This document shows, one piece after another, positions 7,066 through 15,311 of a DNA stretch of 35,304 nt. Under the pieces are notes generated by a model, which was given only the letters and a program-made list of their open reading frames with translations, was not told where the DNA came from and ran no database searches. The DNA lies in the IMG/VR virus record IMGVR_UViG_3300009128_000071, positions 1 through 35,304 of that record; one strand, given 5' to 3'. This DNA comes from a virus. Within the stretch, counting starts at the first letter, position 1; every line of letters starts with the position of its first letter. The translations under genes were made by a program, and so were the position numbers.

Positions 7066-7992
7066 ATGCCGAAGAAGAACTGGCTGTCGGACATCAAGGC
7101 TCGGAAGGTGAGCCTCGTCCCCAGGGCGGCCAACCGGCGAACATTCCTTTTAACGAAATCAGACGGAGGAGAGACCATGGACCCCAAGATCCTCAAGGCC
7201 CTGCTCAACGGCGAGTTCGACGACGCCACCCAGGCCGAGATCCTGAAGAGCCTCGAGACCGACCCCGACTTCGCGGCCAAGCTCTCGAAGGCGGTGGAGG
7301 GGCTCGACGACAAGGGGCGGGCGATCGTTTCCGCGCTCGCCAAGATCCTCGCGCCGCACAAGGACTCCATCTCCCGCGACGTCGTGGACGGCCTGGCCGA
7401 CCTGGTCGGGTACGACCCGGTGAAGAAGGAGACCAAGGACCCCGCCCCGACCGGCGGTGACTCGCCCGCCGGCAAGCATCCCCTCATGAAGGAGGACGGA
7501 ACCTGGGACCTGTCCGGGGTGGACGAGGCCCAGCGCCCGTTCTTCAAGTCCGTCCTGGACGCCCAGGAGAAGGACCGCATCGAGAAGGAGCAGCTCCAGA
7601 AGGACCTCGCCGAGGAGCGCGAGATCCGGCTCCGCAAGGAGTACGTCGAGAAGGCCGGGGAGTTCACCCACCTCCCGGGCATCGAGCAGGAGGGCCTGGC
7701 CGACGTCCTGAAGGCGATCAAGGAGAAGGCTCCCGAGGTCTACGACACCGTCGAGAAGGTCTTCGGCTCCGTGCAGAAGGCCATGGAGGAGAGCGAGCTC
7801 TGGAAGGAGCGCGGCTCCGGCGGCGCCGGCTTCGTCGGGAGCGCCGAGGAGGAGATAAACAAGGAGGCCGAGAGGCTCGTCGAAAAGGACGGCAGCCTGA
7901 CCCAGGCCCAGGCGGTGGATAGGGTGCTGGCCTCCAGGCCGGACCTTTACAAGAAGTACGAGGCCGAGCGCGTCGCCAAGATTCCGCAGTAG
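7066..7992 (+). CDS. Scaffold-like prohead core protein
   Basis: 308 aa from the ATG at 7066, preceded by GGAGAG just past the terminator T-run; an alternative in-frame start at 7051 would begin inside the T-run. The N-terminus carries ARKVSLVPRAANRRTFLLTKS, a motif found at the junction of XkdF-type proteases and scaffold-like proteins. The rest is acidic, Lys/Glu-rich and helical, with a coiled-coil-like region around residues 155-200 and a conserved-looking C-terminus ending in YKKYEAERVAKIPQ. Size, composition and position between protease and capsid genes fit an internal scaffold. A minor capsid role is the alternative. Confidence 0.6.
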   Translation: MPKKNWLSDIKARKVSLVPRAANRRTFLLTKSDGGETMDPKILKALLNGEFDDATQAEILKSLETDPDFAAKLSKAVEGLDDKGRAIVSALAKILAPHKDSISRDVVDGLADLVGYDPVKKETKDPAPTGGDSPAGKHPLMKEDGTWDLSGVDEAQRPFFKSVLDAQEKDRIEKEQLQKDLAEEREIRLRKEYVEKAGEFTHLPGIEQEGLADVLKAIKEKAPEVYDTVEKVFGSVQKAMEESELWKERGSGGAGFVGSAEEEINKEAERLVEKDGSLTQAQAVDRVLASRPDLYKKYEAERVAKIPQ

Positions 7993-8066
7993 GCGGGCGC
8001 CTTTCATAAAACGAACGGAACGCCGATCCGGCGAGGATCGACCAACCAACTCATGAGGAGGATGCT

Positions 8067-9431
8067 ATGAACAACATCTTCACCTTTTCTCGACTGGCCG
8101 CCGCCGACCTGAGCGCCGGGCAATACCGAGGGCTGAAGATCGACAGCAACGGCAACTTCGCGCGAGCCGGCGCGGGGGAGCGTACGGTCGCCATCCAGCA
8201 GAACGAGCCGGTGCTCGGACAAGCCTGCGACGGGATGGCCCTCGGGATCACGAAGGCCGAGTACGGGGACGACGTGCTCGCCGGGAGGAACCTCACCACC
8301 GACGGCAACGGGAAGTTCGTCCACGCCGCGGGTGACGCGAACGTCGCCTGCGTGGCCCTCGAGGCCGGCGCCGACGGCGAGAACCACCTCGTCCTGGTGG
8401 CGACGATCACCCAGTTCGGTCTCGGGACCGGCGTGGTCACGACCGAGAACATCGCGGCCGACGCCATCGACGGGACGCTCATCGCCGACGACGCGGTCGA
8501 CAGCGAGCACTACACCGACGGCTCGATCGACACCGCGCACATCGCGGCCGACGCCATCGACGGGACGCTCATCGCCGACGACGCGGTCGACAGCGAACAC
8601 ATCGTCGCCGGGGCCATCGACACCGCGCACCTCGGAACCCTCTCGATCGACACCGCGCAGATCGCGGCCGACGCCATCGACGGGACGAAGATCGCCGACG
8701 ATAGCATCGACAGCGAGCATTACGTCGATGGTTCTATCGACCTGGCCCACCTGGCGGCCGACTGCGTGGACGGGACGAAGATCGCGGACGACTCGATCGA
8801 CAGCGAGCACTACGTCGATGCCAGCATCGACACGGCCCACATCGGTCTCCTGCAGATCACGACCGCGCTCCTGGCGGCCGACGCCGTGGACGGGACGAAG
8901 ATCGCGGACGACTCGATCGACAGCGAGCACTACGTCGACGGCAGCATCGACACGGCCCACATCGCGGCCGACGCGATCGATGGGACCTTGATCGCCGACG
9001 ACGCCCTCGACAGCGAGCATTACACGGACGGCTCCGTCGACGTGGCGCACCTCGCTCAATCGGCGACGCCCGTCGCCGTGCTCACCTTCCCGATCCCGGA
9101 CATGTCGGCAGTCGCGAACGGGGACCTCGTGACCAATTATCCGATGTCCGGAGAGTACGAGGTCGTCGGTCTCTACTGGATCTGTACGACCCCGATCACG
9201 ACCGCCGCGAAGCACGCGGAATTCAACGTCGAGATCAACGCCGTGAACTGCACGGGCGGCGTCCTGACGCTCGACGGGCAGTACTCGCTCGGCGGCGTCG
9301 TACAGGCGACGGAATTCACCGCCAACAACGTGGTCACGAACGGCGATACTCTCTCTATCGAGGTCGCGAACGTGACCTCCTTCGTCGAGGGCGCGGGCGT
9401 CCTGCAGCTTATTCTTATGCACAAGGACTAG
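8067..9431 (+). CDS. Head decoration protein fused to a decapeptide-repeat fibre and C-terminal beta domain
   Basis: 454 aa, with AGGAGG six bases before the ATG. Residues 1-125 (LSAGQYRGLKID, ERTVAIQQNEPVLGQACDG, AYxxx-type beta stretches ending ENHLVLV) resemble small phage decoration/DUF2190-like capsid-surface proteins. Residues 129-328 are exactly twenty 10-residue units, arranged as 30-residue supra-repeats of the kind IAADAIDGTL-IADDAVDSEH-YTDGSIDTAH. Residues 329-454 form a non-repeated, Thr/Asn/Val-rich beta domain that could be a trimeric knob. It lies directly before the major capsid gene. I infer a head fibre anchored by the decoration domain; a displaced tail fibre is the alternative. 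Confidence 0.65.
   Translation: MNNIFTFSRLAAADLSAGQYRGLKIDSNGNFARAGAGERTVAIQQNEPVLGQACDGMALGITKAEYGDDVLAGRNLTTDGNGKFVHAAGDANVACVALEAGADGENHLVLVATITQFGLGTGVVTTENIAADAIDGTLIADDAVDSEHYTDGSIDTAHIAADAIDGTLIADDAVDSEHIVAGAIDTAHLGTLSIDTAQIAADAIDGTKIADDSIDSEHYVDGSIDLAHLAADCVDGTKIADDSIDSEHYVDASIDTAHIGLLQITTALLAADAVDGTKIADDSIDSEHYVDGSIDTAHIAADAIDGTLIADDALDSEHYTDGSVDVAHLAQSATPVAVLTFPIPDMSAVANGDLVTNYPMSGEYEVVGLYWICTTPITTAAKHAEFNVEINAVNCTGGVLTLDGQYSLGGVVQATEFTANNVVTNGDTLSIEVANVTSFVEGAGVLQLILMHKD
8451..9050 (+). repeat. Twenty in-frame 30-bp (10-residue) coding repeats
   Basis: The 600-bp segment encodes 20 decapeptides with consensus x-(A/T/V)-(D)-(A/S/G)-(I/V/L)-D-(G/S/T)-x-x-x. Six 90-bp supra-units can be read, with two extra 10-residue units (LGTLSIDTAQ and IGLLQITTAL) between them. 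Several supra-units are nearly identical at DNA level (for example around 8455-8600, 8671-8720, 8885-8960), which points to recent duplication and makes length change by slippage or recombination likely. Confidence 0.9.
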
Positions 9432-9460
9432 CAGCCCACACGAGCAAAAGAATCGATTCA

Positions 9461-9488
9461 GCCCGGCGCTCCTCGCGGAGCGTCGGGC
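9461..9488 (+). other. Strong hairpin in the leader of the major capsid gene
   Basis: GCCCGGCGCTCC (9461-9472), loop TCGC, GGAGCGTCGGGC (9477-9488): 12 paired bases with one G-U, 36 bases before the capsid ATG. There is no T-run after it, so it is not a classic intrinsic terminator. It may stabilise or define the 5' end of the capsid mRNA. The rest of the 92-base spacer holds only the AGGTAATAGGGAGG ribosome-binding region. Confidence 0.65.
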
Positions 9489-9523
9489 GAGGACCCGCTA
9501 ACAGGTAATAGGGAGGATACCTC

Positions 9524-10498
9524 ATGCAACCGACTCCTGGTGACGTACACGTCAACAGACCGTTGACGAACATCCTCGTAGCCTACGTCCAGAAGGCCAC
9601 GAACTTCATCGCAGACCGCGTATTCCCGCGCGTCCCGGTCCCGAAGCAGTCGGACGTGTACTTCACGTACGACCGGGAGGACTGGTTCCGCGACGAGGCG
9701 GCAGAGCGGGGGCCCACCGCCGAGTCCGCGGGGAGCGGGTACAACGTCGACAACACCGAGTCCTACCGCTGCAAGGTCGTGGCGTTTCACAAGGACATCC
9801 CCGACCAGGTGCGCGCGAACGAGGACTCGCCGATCAACGGAGACCGCGACGGAACCCTGTTCACCTCCCAGAAGCTCATGCTGAAGAAGGAGAGGGACTG
9901 GGCCACCGCCTACTTCGGCGCGAGCCTCTGGACGACCGAGTACGACGGCGTGAACGCCGCGCCCGGCGCCGGCGAGTTCCTCCAGTGGGACGACGCCAGC
10001 TCGACGCCGAGGCAGGACATCAGCGCCGCGAAGCTCGCCATGGCCGAGCTCACCGGGTTCGTCCCGAACAAGCTGGTCATCGGGCCCGAGGTCTGGGAGC
10101 AGCTCAAGCAGCACCCGACCATCACGGACATCTACAAGCACACGCAGAAGGGGCTCATCACGCCCCAGCTGCTCGCCGAGGTGTTCGAGGTCGACGAGGT
10201 CCTGATCCCGTGGGCCGTGTTCAACAGCGCGGCGCAGGGCGGCACGGCCTCGTACAGCTTCATCTACGGCAAGGCGGCCCTGCTCCTCTACGCCGCGCCG
10301 GCGCCGTCGATCCTCGCCCCGAGCGCCGGGTACACGTTCAGCTGGACCGGCTACCTCGGCGCGCAGGAGACCGGCAGCCGCATCAAGAAGTTCCGGCTCG
10401 AGCGTAACAGCTGCGATCGGATCGAGGGCGAGATGGCGTACGACCAGAAGCTGGTCGCCGCGGACCTCGGAGCATACTTCGCGACGGCCGTGGCCTAA
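9524..10498 (+). CDS. Major capsid protein
   Basis: 324 aa with GGGAGG seven to eight bases before the ATG. The order of segments (VNRPLTNILVAYVQKATNFIADRVFPRVPV, then YFTYDREDWFRDEAAERGP, then RDWATAYFG, then a C-terminal LVIGPEVWEQLKQHP, IYGKAALLLYAAP, RLERNSCDRIEGEMAYDQKLVAADLG) is characteristic of a well-known group of HK97-fold phage major capsid proteins. It forms the icosahedral shell with the scaffold and decoration proteins encoded just upstream. No long N-terminal delta domain is present, consistent with a separate scaffold protein. Confidence 0.9.
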   Translation: MQPTPGDVHVNRPLTNILVAYVQKATNFIADRVFPRVPVPKQSDVYFTYDREDWFRDEAAERGPTAESAGSGYNVDNTESYRCKVVAFHKDIPDQVRANEDSPINGDRDGTLFTSQKLMLKKERDWATAYFGASLWTTEYDGVNAAPGAGEFLQWDDASSTPRQDISAAKLAMAELTGFVPNKLVIGPEVWEQLKQHPTITDIYKHTQKGLITPQLLAEVFEVDEVLIPWAVFNSAAQGGTASYSFIYGKAALLLYAAPAPSILAPSAGYTFSWTGYLGAQETGSRIKKFRLERNSCDRIEGEMAYDQKLVAADLGAYFATAVA

Positions 10499-10558
10499 GG
10501 GCCGCCCGGCGACATCCTTGCACGCACGTCTCTGGGGTCCCTCCTCGGAACCACTAAC

Positions 10559-10583
10559 GGGGGCGGTCGTTGCGGCCGCCCCC
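10559..10583 (+). other. GC hairpin after the major capsid gene
   Basis: GGGGGCGG (10559-10566) pairs perfectly with CCGCCCCC (10576-10583) around a 9-base loop, between the capsid stop and the next gene's SD. No T-run follows. It could be a U-tract-free terminator or attenuator, or a 3' stabiliser that keeps capsid mRNA abundant. Confidence 0.6.
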
Positions 10584-10597
10584 ACGACAAGGGAGGG

Positions 10598-11158
10598 ATG
10601 ATGTTAGTTGCCAACCAATGCAGGCGGATCAACGGGGTCGACTACCAGCCGGGGCAGCCCATAGTCGAGCCCGAGAAAATCCAGAACCCCGAGCTCCTCA
10701 TCGACAACCACATCCTCCGGCGTGAGCCGGAGGACTACGTCCCGCCGGAAGTCCAGGAGCCCGCCGCTCCGCGTCGCAGGCTCAGGCCCAAGGAGATCAA
10801 GCCTCCCATGACGGACAGGGAGGAGCTCCGCGTGAGCGCCAAGGAGCTCGAGCGTCGGGCCGAGCTCGAGAAGAAGGGCGCCGCCCGGCGGGCCGAGAAC
10901 GACGAGACCCGCGACGCCCGGATCGCCGAGGAGAAGCTCGACGACGCGGAGAAGGAGGCCCTGCTCAAGGAGCCCCTGGTACCGCCCCCGGACGAGAAGC
11001 CGTCGACGCTGCCCGCGCCCCCGAAGAAGAAGGCGTCCGCCGTGAAGAAGGCGGCGTCGAAGAAGAAGGCGTCCGCCGCGAAGAAGGCGAAACGACCGGC
11101 GAAGAAGAAGGCCGCCGGTAAAAAGCGGGCCGCGAAGAGCCGGTCCCGCAAGGGGTAA
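10598..11158 (+). CDS. Head-associated protein with histone-H1-like C-terminal tail
   Basis: 186 aa. Residues 1-45 (MLVANQCRRINGVDYQPGQPI) resemble small phage head proteins that follow the capsid gene. The middle is a highly charged helix rich in Glu, Arg and Ala. The last ~50 residues are a Lys/Ala-rich tail with repeated KKKASAVKKAASKKK-like and AKKAKRPAKKK-like stretches, as in bacterial and eukaryotic H1-like tails. Such tails bind nucleic acid without sequence preference. The start may be the second ATG three bases on. A structural role at the capsid-DNA interface is inferred from place and composition only. Confidence 0.65.
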   Translation: MMLVANQCRRINGVDYQPGQPIVEPEKIQNPELLIDNHILRREPEDYVPPEVQEPAAPRRRLRPKEIKPPMTDREELRVSAKELERRAELEKKGAARRAENDETRDARIAEEKLDDAEKEALLKEPLVPPPDEKPSTLPAPPKKKASAVKKAASKKKASAAKKAKRPAKKKAAGKKRAAKSRSRKG

Positions 11159-11163
11159 CCATC

Positions 11164-11679
11164 ATGGAGCAGACCGCAAAAATCCTCCGGTCGACGGGGC
11201 TCGTGAGGCCGATGCCGTGGGATCTCGTCAGCATGATCCGGGGGAAAGCGTGGCACGTCGAGGACGTGGTGCGGGAGATCGCGAACGGAGCCGACCACTC
11301 GTGGGAGCTCTCCCTCGGACAGGCGGCGCTCGTGTCCGTCGCGTTCTTCGTCGACACGGTCGACGCGGACCTGATAGCGACCATGTCGATCGGTGAAACC
11401 TACACCGGCGGTGAGAACGAGGCGACGAAGTACAACCTGAGCGAGTACGCCACCGGCGACGCGACGTTCTCGATCTACCACGACCCGTCGAACTACGCCG
11501 GCGACGTGGAGATGTCGCGCATCCTCCCGACGACGGAGGAGGAGGTCCTCGCCCTGGAATCGCTCGAGCGCGGCTACATGCTCCTGCAGGCGGGCGGCCA
11601 GCGCCGCTTCAAGGTCGCGAACGACTCCGGAGACACCCGGACGGTCAAGCTCCTTATGCGGGTTCACGAGATCGACTGA
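11164..11679 (+). CDS. Hypothetical structural protein between capsid and neck genes
   Basis: 171 aa, starting 5 bases after the previous stop. Its end overlaps the next ATG by one base (TGATG). The sequence is mostly beta-like with YTGGENEATKYNLSEYATGDATFSIYHDP in the middle and a C-terminal GYMLLQAGGQRRFKVAN..TRTVKLLMRVHEI. No domain is recognised. Position suggests a virion or head-completion protein. Confidence 0.65.
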   Translation: MEQTAKILRSTGLVRPMPWDLVSMIRGKAWHVEDVVREIANGADHSWELSLGQAALVSVAFFVDTVDADLIATMSIGETYTGGENEATKYNLSEYATGDATFSIYHDPSNYAGDVEMSRILPTTEEEVLALESLERGYMLLQAGGQRRFKVANDSGDTRTVKLLMRVHEID

Positions 11680-12116
11680 TGACCTGGACCTACGGGGGAG
11701 ACCCGTCCGCCAACGATCGCGACGCCGTGCGCTTCACGATCCAGGACACGGAGACCAGCGAGCAGCTCGTCTCCGACGAAGAGATCGCCTACCTCCTGAG
11801 CGAGGCCGGAGATGACGTGATCAAGGCCTCCATCGCGGCCTGCGAGGCGATCTCGAGGAGGTTCGCCAGGAAGGCCTCGCAGACCACCGGGCGCGTGAGC
11901 GTCAACTACAGCGAGCGCGCGAAGGTCTGGATCGACCTGGCCGACAAGCTCCGGACCCGGGCGCTGGTCGAGAACATGAGCGACACGCCGTACGCCGGAG
12001 GGATCAGCCAGGACGACGTCGACTCCGTGAAGGACGACTCGGACCGAGTCGCCCCGGCGTTCACCAAGGGAATGCACGACAACGAGAGCACGTATGTTGA
12101 CGCAGAAGACAACTGA
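11679..12116 (+). CDS. Head-tail connector/adaptor protein (gp6/gp15-like)
   Basis: 145 aa. The N-terminus (TWTYGGDPSANDRDAVRFTIQDT followed by LVSDEEIAYLLSEAG) is the typical opening of phage head-tail adaptor proteins of the HK97 gp6/SPP1 gp15-like kind. It is followed by helices with AACEAISRRFARKA and a VNYSERAKVWIDLADKLR segment. The protein would form a ring below the portal. Its C-terminal acidic tail overlaps the next gene by 23 bases in another frame. Confidence 0.75.
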   Translation: MTWTYGGDPSANDRDAVRFTIQDTETSEQLVSDEEIAYLLSEAGDDVIKASIAACEAISRRFARKASQTTGRVSVNYSERAKVWIDLADKLRTRALVENMSDTPYAGGISQDDVDSVKDDSDRVAPAFTKGMHDNESTYVDAEDN

Positions 12117-12564
12117 CCGAGACCTCGGGTACAAGCACGTGATCGCCCAGGCCAGGAAGGCCCACGGCTCGTACGCCAAGATCGGATACTTCGGCAAGAA
12201 GGGGGACGAGACGCCCTACGAGGACTCCGGCGTCACGATCGCCGAGGTGGCGATCTACAACGAGTACGGGACGGAGACGGCTCCGCCCAGGTCGTTCATG
12301 AGGGCCATGCTCGACCGACGGCGTAACGAGCTCCTTCGGATCCAGAACCGCCTGGTCGACCAGGTGCAGTCCGGCAAGCTGACGATGTTCGACGCGCTGA
12401 CCCAGTACGGCGAGCACCTCTCCCTCCGGCTGGTCGAGGAGATCCAGAGCTTCACGACGCCGGAGAACGCGGCGGCCACGATCGCGGCCAAGGGGAGCGA
12501 GCACCCGTTGATCGACACCGGCGCCATGATGGGCGCGACCGACTACCGCGTGGTGATGAACTGA
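12094..12564 (+). CDS. HK97 gp10-like neck/tail-completion protein
   Basis: 156 aa, starting 23 bases inside the adaptor gene. It shows the pattern of HK97-gp10-like and virion-morphogenesis proteins: KIGYFG near residue 28, VAIYNEYGTETAPPRSFMR (the N..GT....PRPF.R motif), and a C-terminal LIDTGAMMGATDYRV (the L.DTG.....I.Y.V motif). Members close the neck or complete the tail end. It overlaps the following start by one base. Confidence 0.8.
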   Translation: MLTQKTTDRDLGYKHVIAQARKAHGSYAKIGYFGKKGDETPYEDSGVTIAEVAIYNEYGTETAPPRSFMRAMLDRRRNELLRIQNRLVDQVQSGKLTMFDALTQYGEHLSLRLVEEIQSFTTPENAAATIAAKGSEHPLIDTGAMMGATDYRVVMN

Positions 12565-12932
12565 TGGGCGAGCTCCCGATCCCGGACGAGATGTTCGCGA
12601 GCTACACCGTGAACCGGGCCTCGGCGGCGGGGACGTTCTCGAGGGGGATCTACCAGGCGCCGGCGACCACGGAGGTCACGATTAACGCCAGCATCCAGCC
12701 GCTCAAGGGGGACGAGCTTCAGCAGATCCCCGGCGGGCAGCGGGTCAAGGCCGGGTACTCGGTGTTCTCGCGCGAGGAGATCCGGACCGAGAACGAGGAA
12801 ACGAAGGTCCCTGCGGACGTCATCGAGTACGGCAGCGAGGAGCTCGTGGTGGTCGCGGCGGCCTACTGGGCCGAGCCGACCGAGCACTGGGAGGGAGTCG
12901 CCGCGCGGAAGGACGCGATCATAGGAAGCTGA
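12564..12932 (+). CDS. Head-closure/neck-like small structural protein
   Basis: 122 aa, beta-rich, reading YTVNRASAAGTFSRGIYQAP near the start and SIQPLKGDELQQIPGGQRVKAGYSVFSREEIR in the middle. The phrase IQP..G.ELQ.LP.G.R..........S.....L matches many phage head-closure or stopper-type small proteins between gp10-like and terminator genes. Gene order supports this. Starts by a TGATG overlap and ends two bases before the next start. Confidence 0.65.
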   Translation: MGELPIPDEMFASYTVNRASAAGTFSRGIYQAPATTEVTINASIQPLKGDELQQIPGGQRVKAGYSVFSREEIRTENEETKVPADVIEYGSEELVVVAAAYWAEPTEHWEGVAARKDAIIGS

Positions 12933-12934
12933 TC

Positions 12935-13819
12935 ATGGGAATGAATTCGAGCGCGATACGGGACGTGTTCCACGCCTGGTTCGCGGCGGCCTCCGGGCTG
13001 GCGGAGAACAAGGTGATCTGGGCGCGGCAGCCCGGCCGACGGAACGTCGCCGACGCGGTCCCGGCGAACGTCCCCAGGCCGGCGAAGCCGTACGCCGCGC
13101 TCAGCGTGATCGCGGGGCCCGTCCGCCGACACCACGACGACCAGCGGATGCCGGTCGTGAGGCGCGAGGCCAACCAGATGTACGTCGCGGGGCAGCGGCT
13201 CCTGACGCTCTCCTGTCAGACGTTCGGCCCCGGCGCCCTCGACTACCTCGACGCCGTCCTTTCGGCGCTGTACTCCCCGACGAAGCGGGCGCTCCTGCAG
13301 CAGGCCCAGGAGACCACCGTCGTCGTGACGACCGCGTCCGACGACACGGACTACGGCGTGTCCGTGGACGAGGAGTCGTCCACCGTAGACTCCGGGGTCG
13401 GGGCCACGAAGGAGAGCATCCGCGACGCGCTGGTGGCGAAGGTCAACGCCGCCGTCCTGGCCGCCCCGAGCTACTACCCCGACGGGCTCGAGGCCGAGGC
13501 CGACGCGGTCGAGACGGACCGCTTCACGATCACGGCCCACCCCGGGATCGAGTTCGACGTGGCCGTCACGGACGGGGACATGGACACGCCGTCCGGCTGG
13601 ACCCCGGCGGTCGGCCTGGCCGCCCTCCGGGACGACGGCGTGGTCGACCTCACGGAGCGGCTCGCGGCGTCCTTCGAGGAGCGCGCCGGCCTGGACGTCA
13701 TATTCAACTCGGCGACGCGGGCCACCGACGACCCGAGCACGATAGAGAAGGTCACGATCACGAACGAGCTTAACGACGACGAAACTTTCGACGTGGAGGC
13801 CAACTATGCCGCTCTCTGA
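12935..13819 (+). CDS. Tail terminator-like neck protein with an inserted beta domain
   Basis: 294 aa. The first ~130 residues (AIRDVFHAWFAAASGL.ENKVIWARQPG, then PYAALSVIAGPV) match phage neck/tail-terminator proteins that cap the tail tube and join it to the head. Residues ~135-225 look like an inserted beta domain (YGVSVDEESSTV, ATKESIRDALVAKVNA, FTITAHPGIEFDVAV) that also appears in the sheath and baseplate J proteins here. The remainder returns to ALRDDGVVDLTERLAASFEERAGLDVIF, a typical terminator C-terminus. The end overlaps the sheath gene by 14 bases. Contractile tails have this gene directly before the sheath. Confidence 0.7.
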   Translation: MGMNSSAIRDVFHAWFAAASGLAENKVIWARQPGRRNVADAVPANVPRPAKPYAALSVIAGPVRRHHDDQRMPVVRREANQMYVAGQRLLTLSCQTFGPGALDYLDAVLSALYSPTKRALLQQAQETTVVVTTASDDTDYGVSVDEESSTVDSGVGATKESIRDALVAKVNAAVLAAPSYYPDGLEAEADAVETDRFTITAHPGIEFDVAVTDGDMDTPSGWTPAVGLAALRDDGVVDLTERLAASFEERAGLDVIFNSATRATDDPSTIEKVTITNELNDDETFDVEANYAAL

Positions 13820-15251
13820 CATCGTAAACGTGTCGATCACCAGGGCGACCCGATCCGTCAGCAAGGTCGGGTTCGGAACGCTGATGATCCTGGACTCTCA
13901 CTTCAAATTCGACAGCGCCGAGCCGATCAAGTTCTACGACGACATCGACGCCGTGGCCGAGGACTTCGCCTCGACGGACTACGCCTACATCGCCGCCAAC
14001 TCGGCGTTCAGTCAGAACCCGCGCCCGACGCGCGTGGCGATAGGCAACCGGGCTCACAACGGTGTGATCCTCGACGTGACCACGAACACGATCGGGGCGA
14101 CCTACACGATCGAGTTCTACGGCGGCGAGGACGGCGAGTTCTACACCGTCACGGCGACCGGGCTCGCGACGGAAATCCTGACCGCCGGCGCGATCAAGAC
14201 CGCGATCGACTCCGAGACCGGCCTGACCGACTGGGTCGAGGTCACGGACAACGGTGACGGGACGCTGGACATCGACAAGGACGTGGGCGACGACTCCAAC
14301 ACGGGGTTCTGCATCTACGCCGACTCGAAGATGACCCTCACGCACGGGTCCGCGACGTACACCAACGTCGACCCCGAGAACGCCGCTGGCAAGGCCGAGG
14401 GCGTCGAGGACGCGCTGTCGCTGATCCAGTCCTACACCGACACGCTCGGGTCCGCCTACGACTGGTACTGGGTGACGCTCACGAGCCGGTACGCCAACGA
14501 CCAGGGGGCCCTGGCCGACTGGTGCGAGTCGAGGCAGAAGGTCGGCGGGGTAGCGAGCGCGGACGCCAACACGCTCGACTCCCTCGACACCACCAGCGTC
14601 GCCTACCTCCTCAACAACCAGGCCCACGCGCGGACGTTCGTCATGTACCACGACGACGTGGACTCCGGCGCCGCGCACATCAACGCCACCAGCACGGACC
14701 CGTTCCCGGAGGCGGCGTGGATCGGGAAGATGGTCGCGCTCGCGGATCCGGACGTGGAAGCCGCGACCTGGAAGTTCAAGACGCTGGCCGGGGTGGAGAC
14801 CGTCGCGCTCACCGCTACGGAGAAGGCCGCCGCGCTCGCCTTCGAGTGCAACGTCTACACCGAAATCGGAGGCGTGAACATCACCGAGGAGGGCGTGGTC
14901 GCCGAGGGCGAGTACATCGACGTCATCCTCGCGGTCGACTGGCTCCAGGCCAGGATCACCGAGGAGGTGTACGGCAAGCTCGTGAACGCGAAGAAGATCC
15001 CGTTCACGTCCCTCGGCATCGGCGTCATCGAGGCCGCGGTCCGGGCCGTCATGGCGCGCGGGATCATGATCGGCCACCTGGCGATGGACACGGACAGCTG
15101 GGGAGAGTTCGGCTACTCCGTGACCGTGCCGGCGATCGCCGACATCTCGTCCACCGACAAGGCGAACCGGGAGCTCGGGAGCGTGAAGTTCAACGCCACC
15201 GTCGCCGGGGCGATCCACAAGGTCACCATCACCGGCATCGTGTCGGTGTAA
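13806..15251 (+). CDS. Contractile tail sheath protein (DUF3383 type)
   Basis: 481 aa. The N-terminus (MPLSDIVNVSITRATRSVSKVGFGTLMIL) is the opening of the DUF3383 sheath family. The C-terminus (ITEEVYGKLVNAKKIPFTSLGIGVIEAAVRAVMARGI ... VTVPAIADISSTDKANRELGSVKFNATVAGAIHKVTITG) is the conserved polymerising sheath core. Residues ~95-180 hold a beta domain (TYTIEFYGGEDGEFYTVTA ... WVEVTDNGDGTLDI) also seen in two other tail proteins of this window, probably facing outward. It marks the phage as contractile-tailed. Confidence 0.9.
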   Translation: MPLSDIVNVSITRATRSVSKVGFGTLMILDSHFKFDSAEPIKFYDDIDAVAEDFASTDYAYIAANSAFSQNPRPTRVAIGNRAHNGVILDVTTNTIGATYTIEFYGGEDGEFYTVTATGLATEILTAGAIKTAIDSETGLTDWVEVTDNGDGTLDIDKDVGDDSNTGFCIYADSKMTLTHGSATYTNVDPENAAGKAEGVEDALSLIQSYTDTLGSAYDWYWVTLTSRYANDQGALADWCESRQKVGGVASADANTLDSLDTTSVAYLLNNQAHARTFVMYHDDVDSGAAHINATSTDPFPEAAWIGKMVALADPDVEAATWKFKTLAGVETVALTATEKAAALAFECNVYTEIGGVNITEEGVVAEGEYIDVILAVDWLQARITEEVYGKLVNAKKIPFTSLGIGVIEAAVRAVMARGIMIGHLAMDTDSWGEFGYSVTVPAIADISSTDKANRELGSVKFNATVAGAIHKVTITGIVSV

Positions 15252-15270
15252 CGATAGAGGCAACGAACGA

Positions 15271-15292
15271 GCGCCGGCCTCCCGGTCGGCGC
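15271..15292 (+). other. Hairpin between sheath and tube genes
   Basis: GCGCCGGCC (15271-15279), loop TCCC, GGTCGGCGC (15284-15292): nine pairs with one G-U. No T-run follows. It may tune the high tube-to-sheath expression ratio by protecting or processing mRNA. Confidence 0.55.
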
Positions 15293-15311
15293 CATAAGGG
15301 GAGGTCGTGAC

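Noticed and set aside
8451-9050. CRISPR-like array
   Set aside because: The 30-bp periodicity is in-frame coding repeat without spacers of unrelated sequence.
9500-9511. 12-mer AACAGGTAATAG shared by the capsid leader and the spacer at 28696-28707
   Set aside because: Repeats of this length are expected by chance in 35 kb, and no surrounding similarity supports a shared element.
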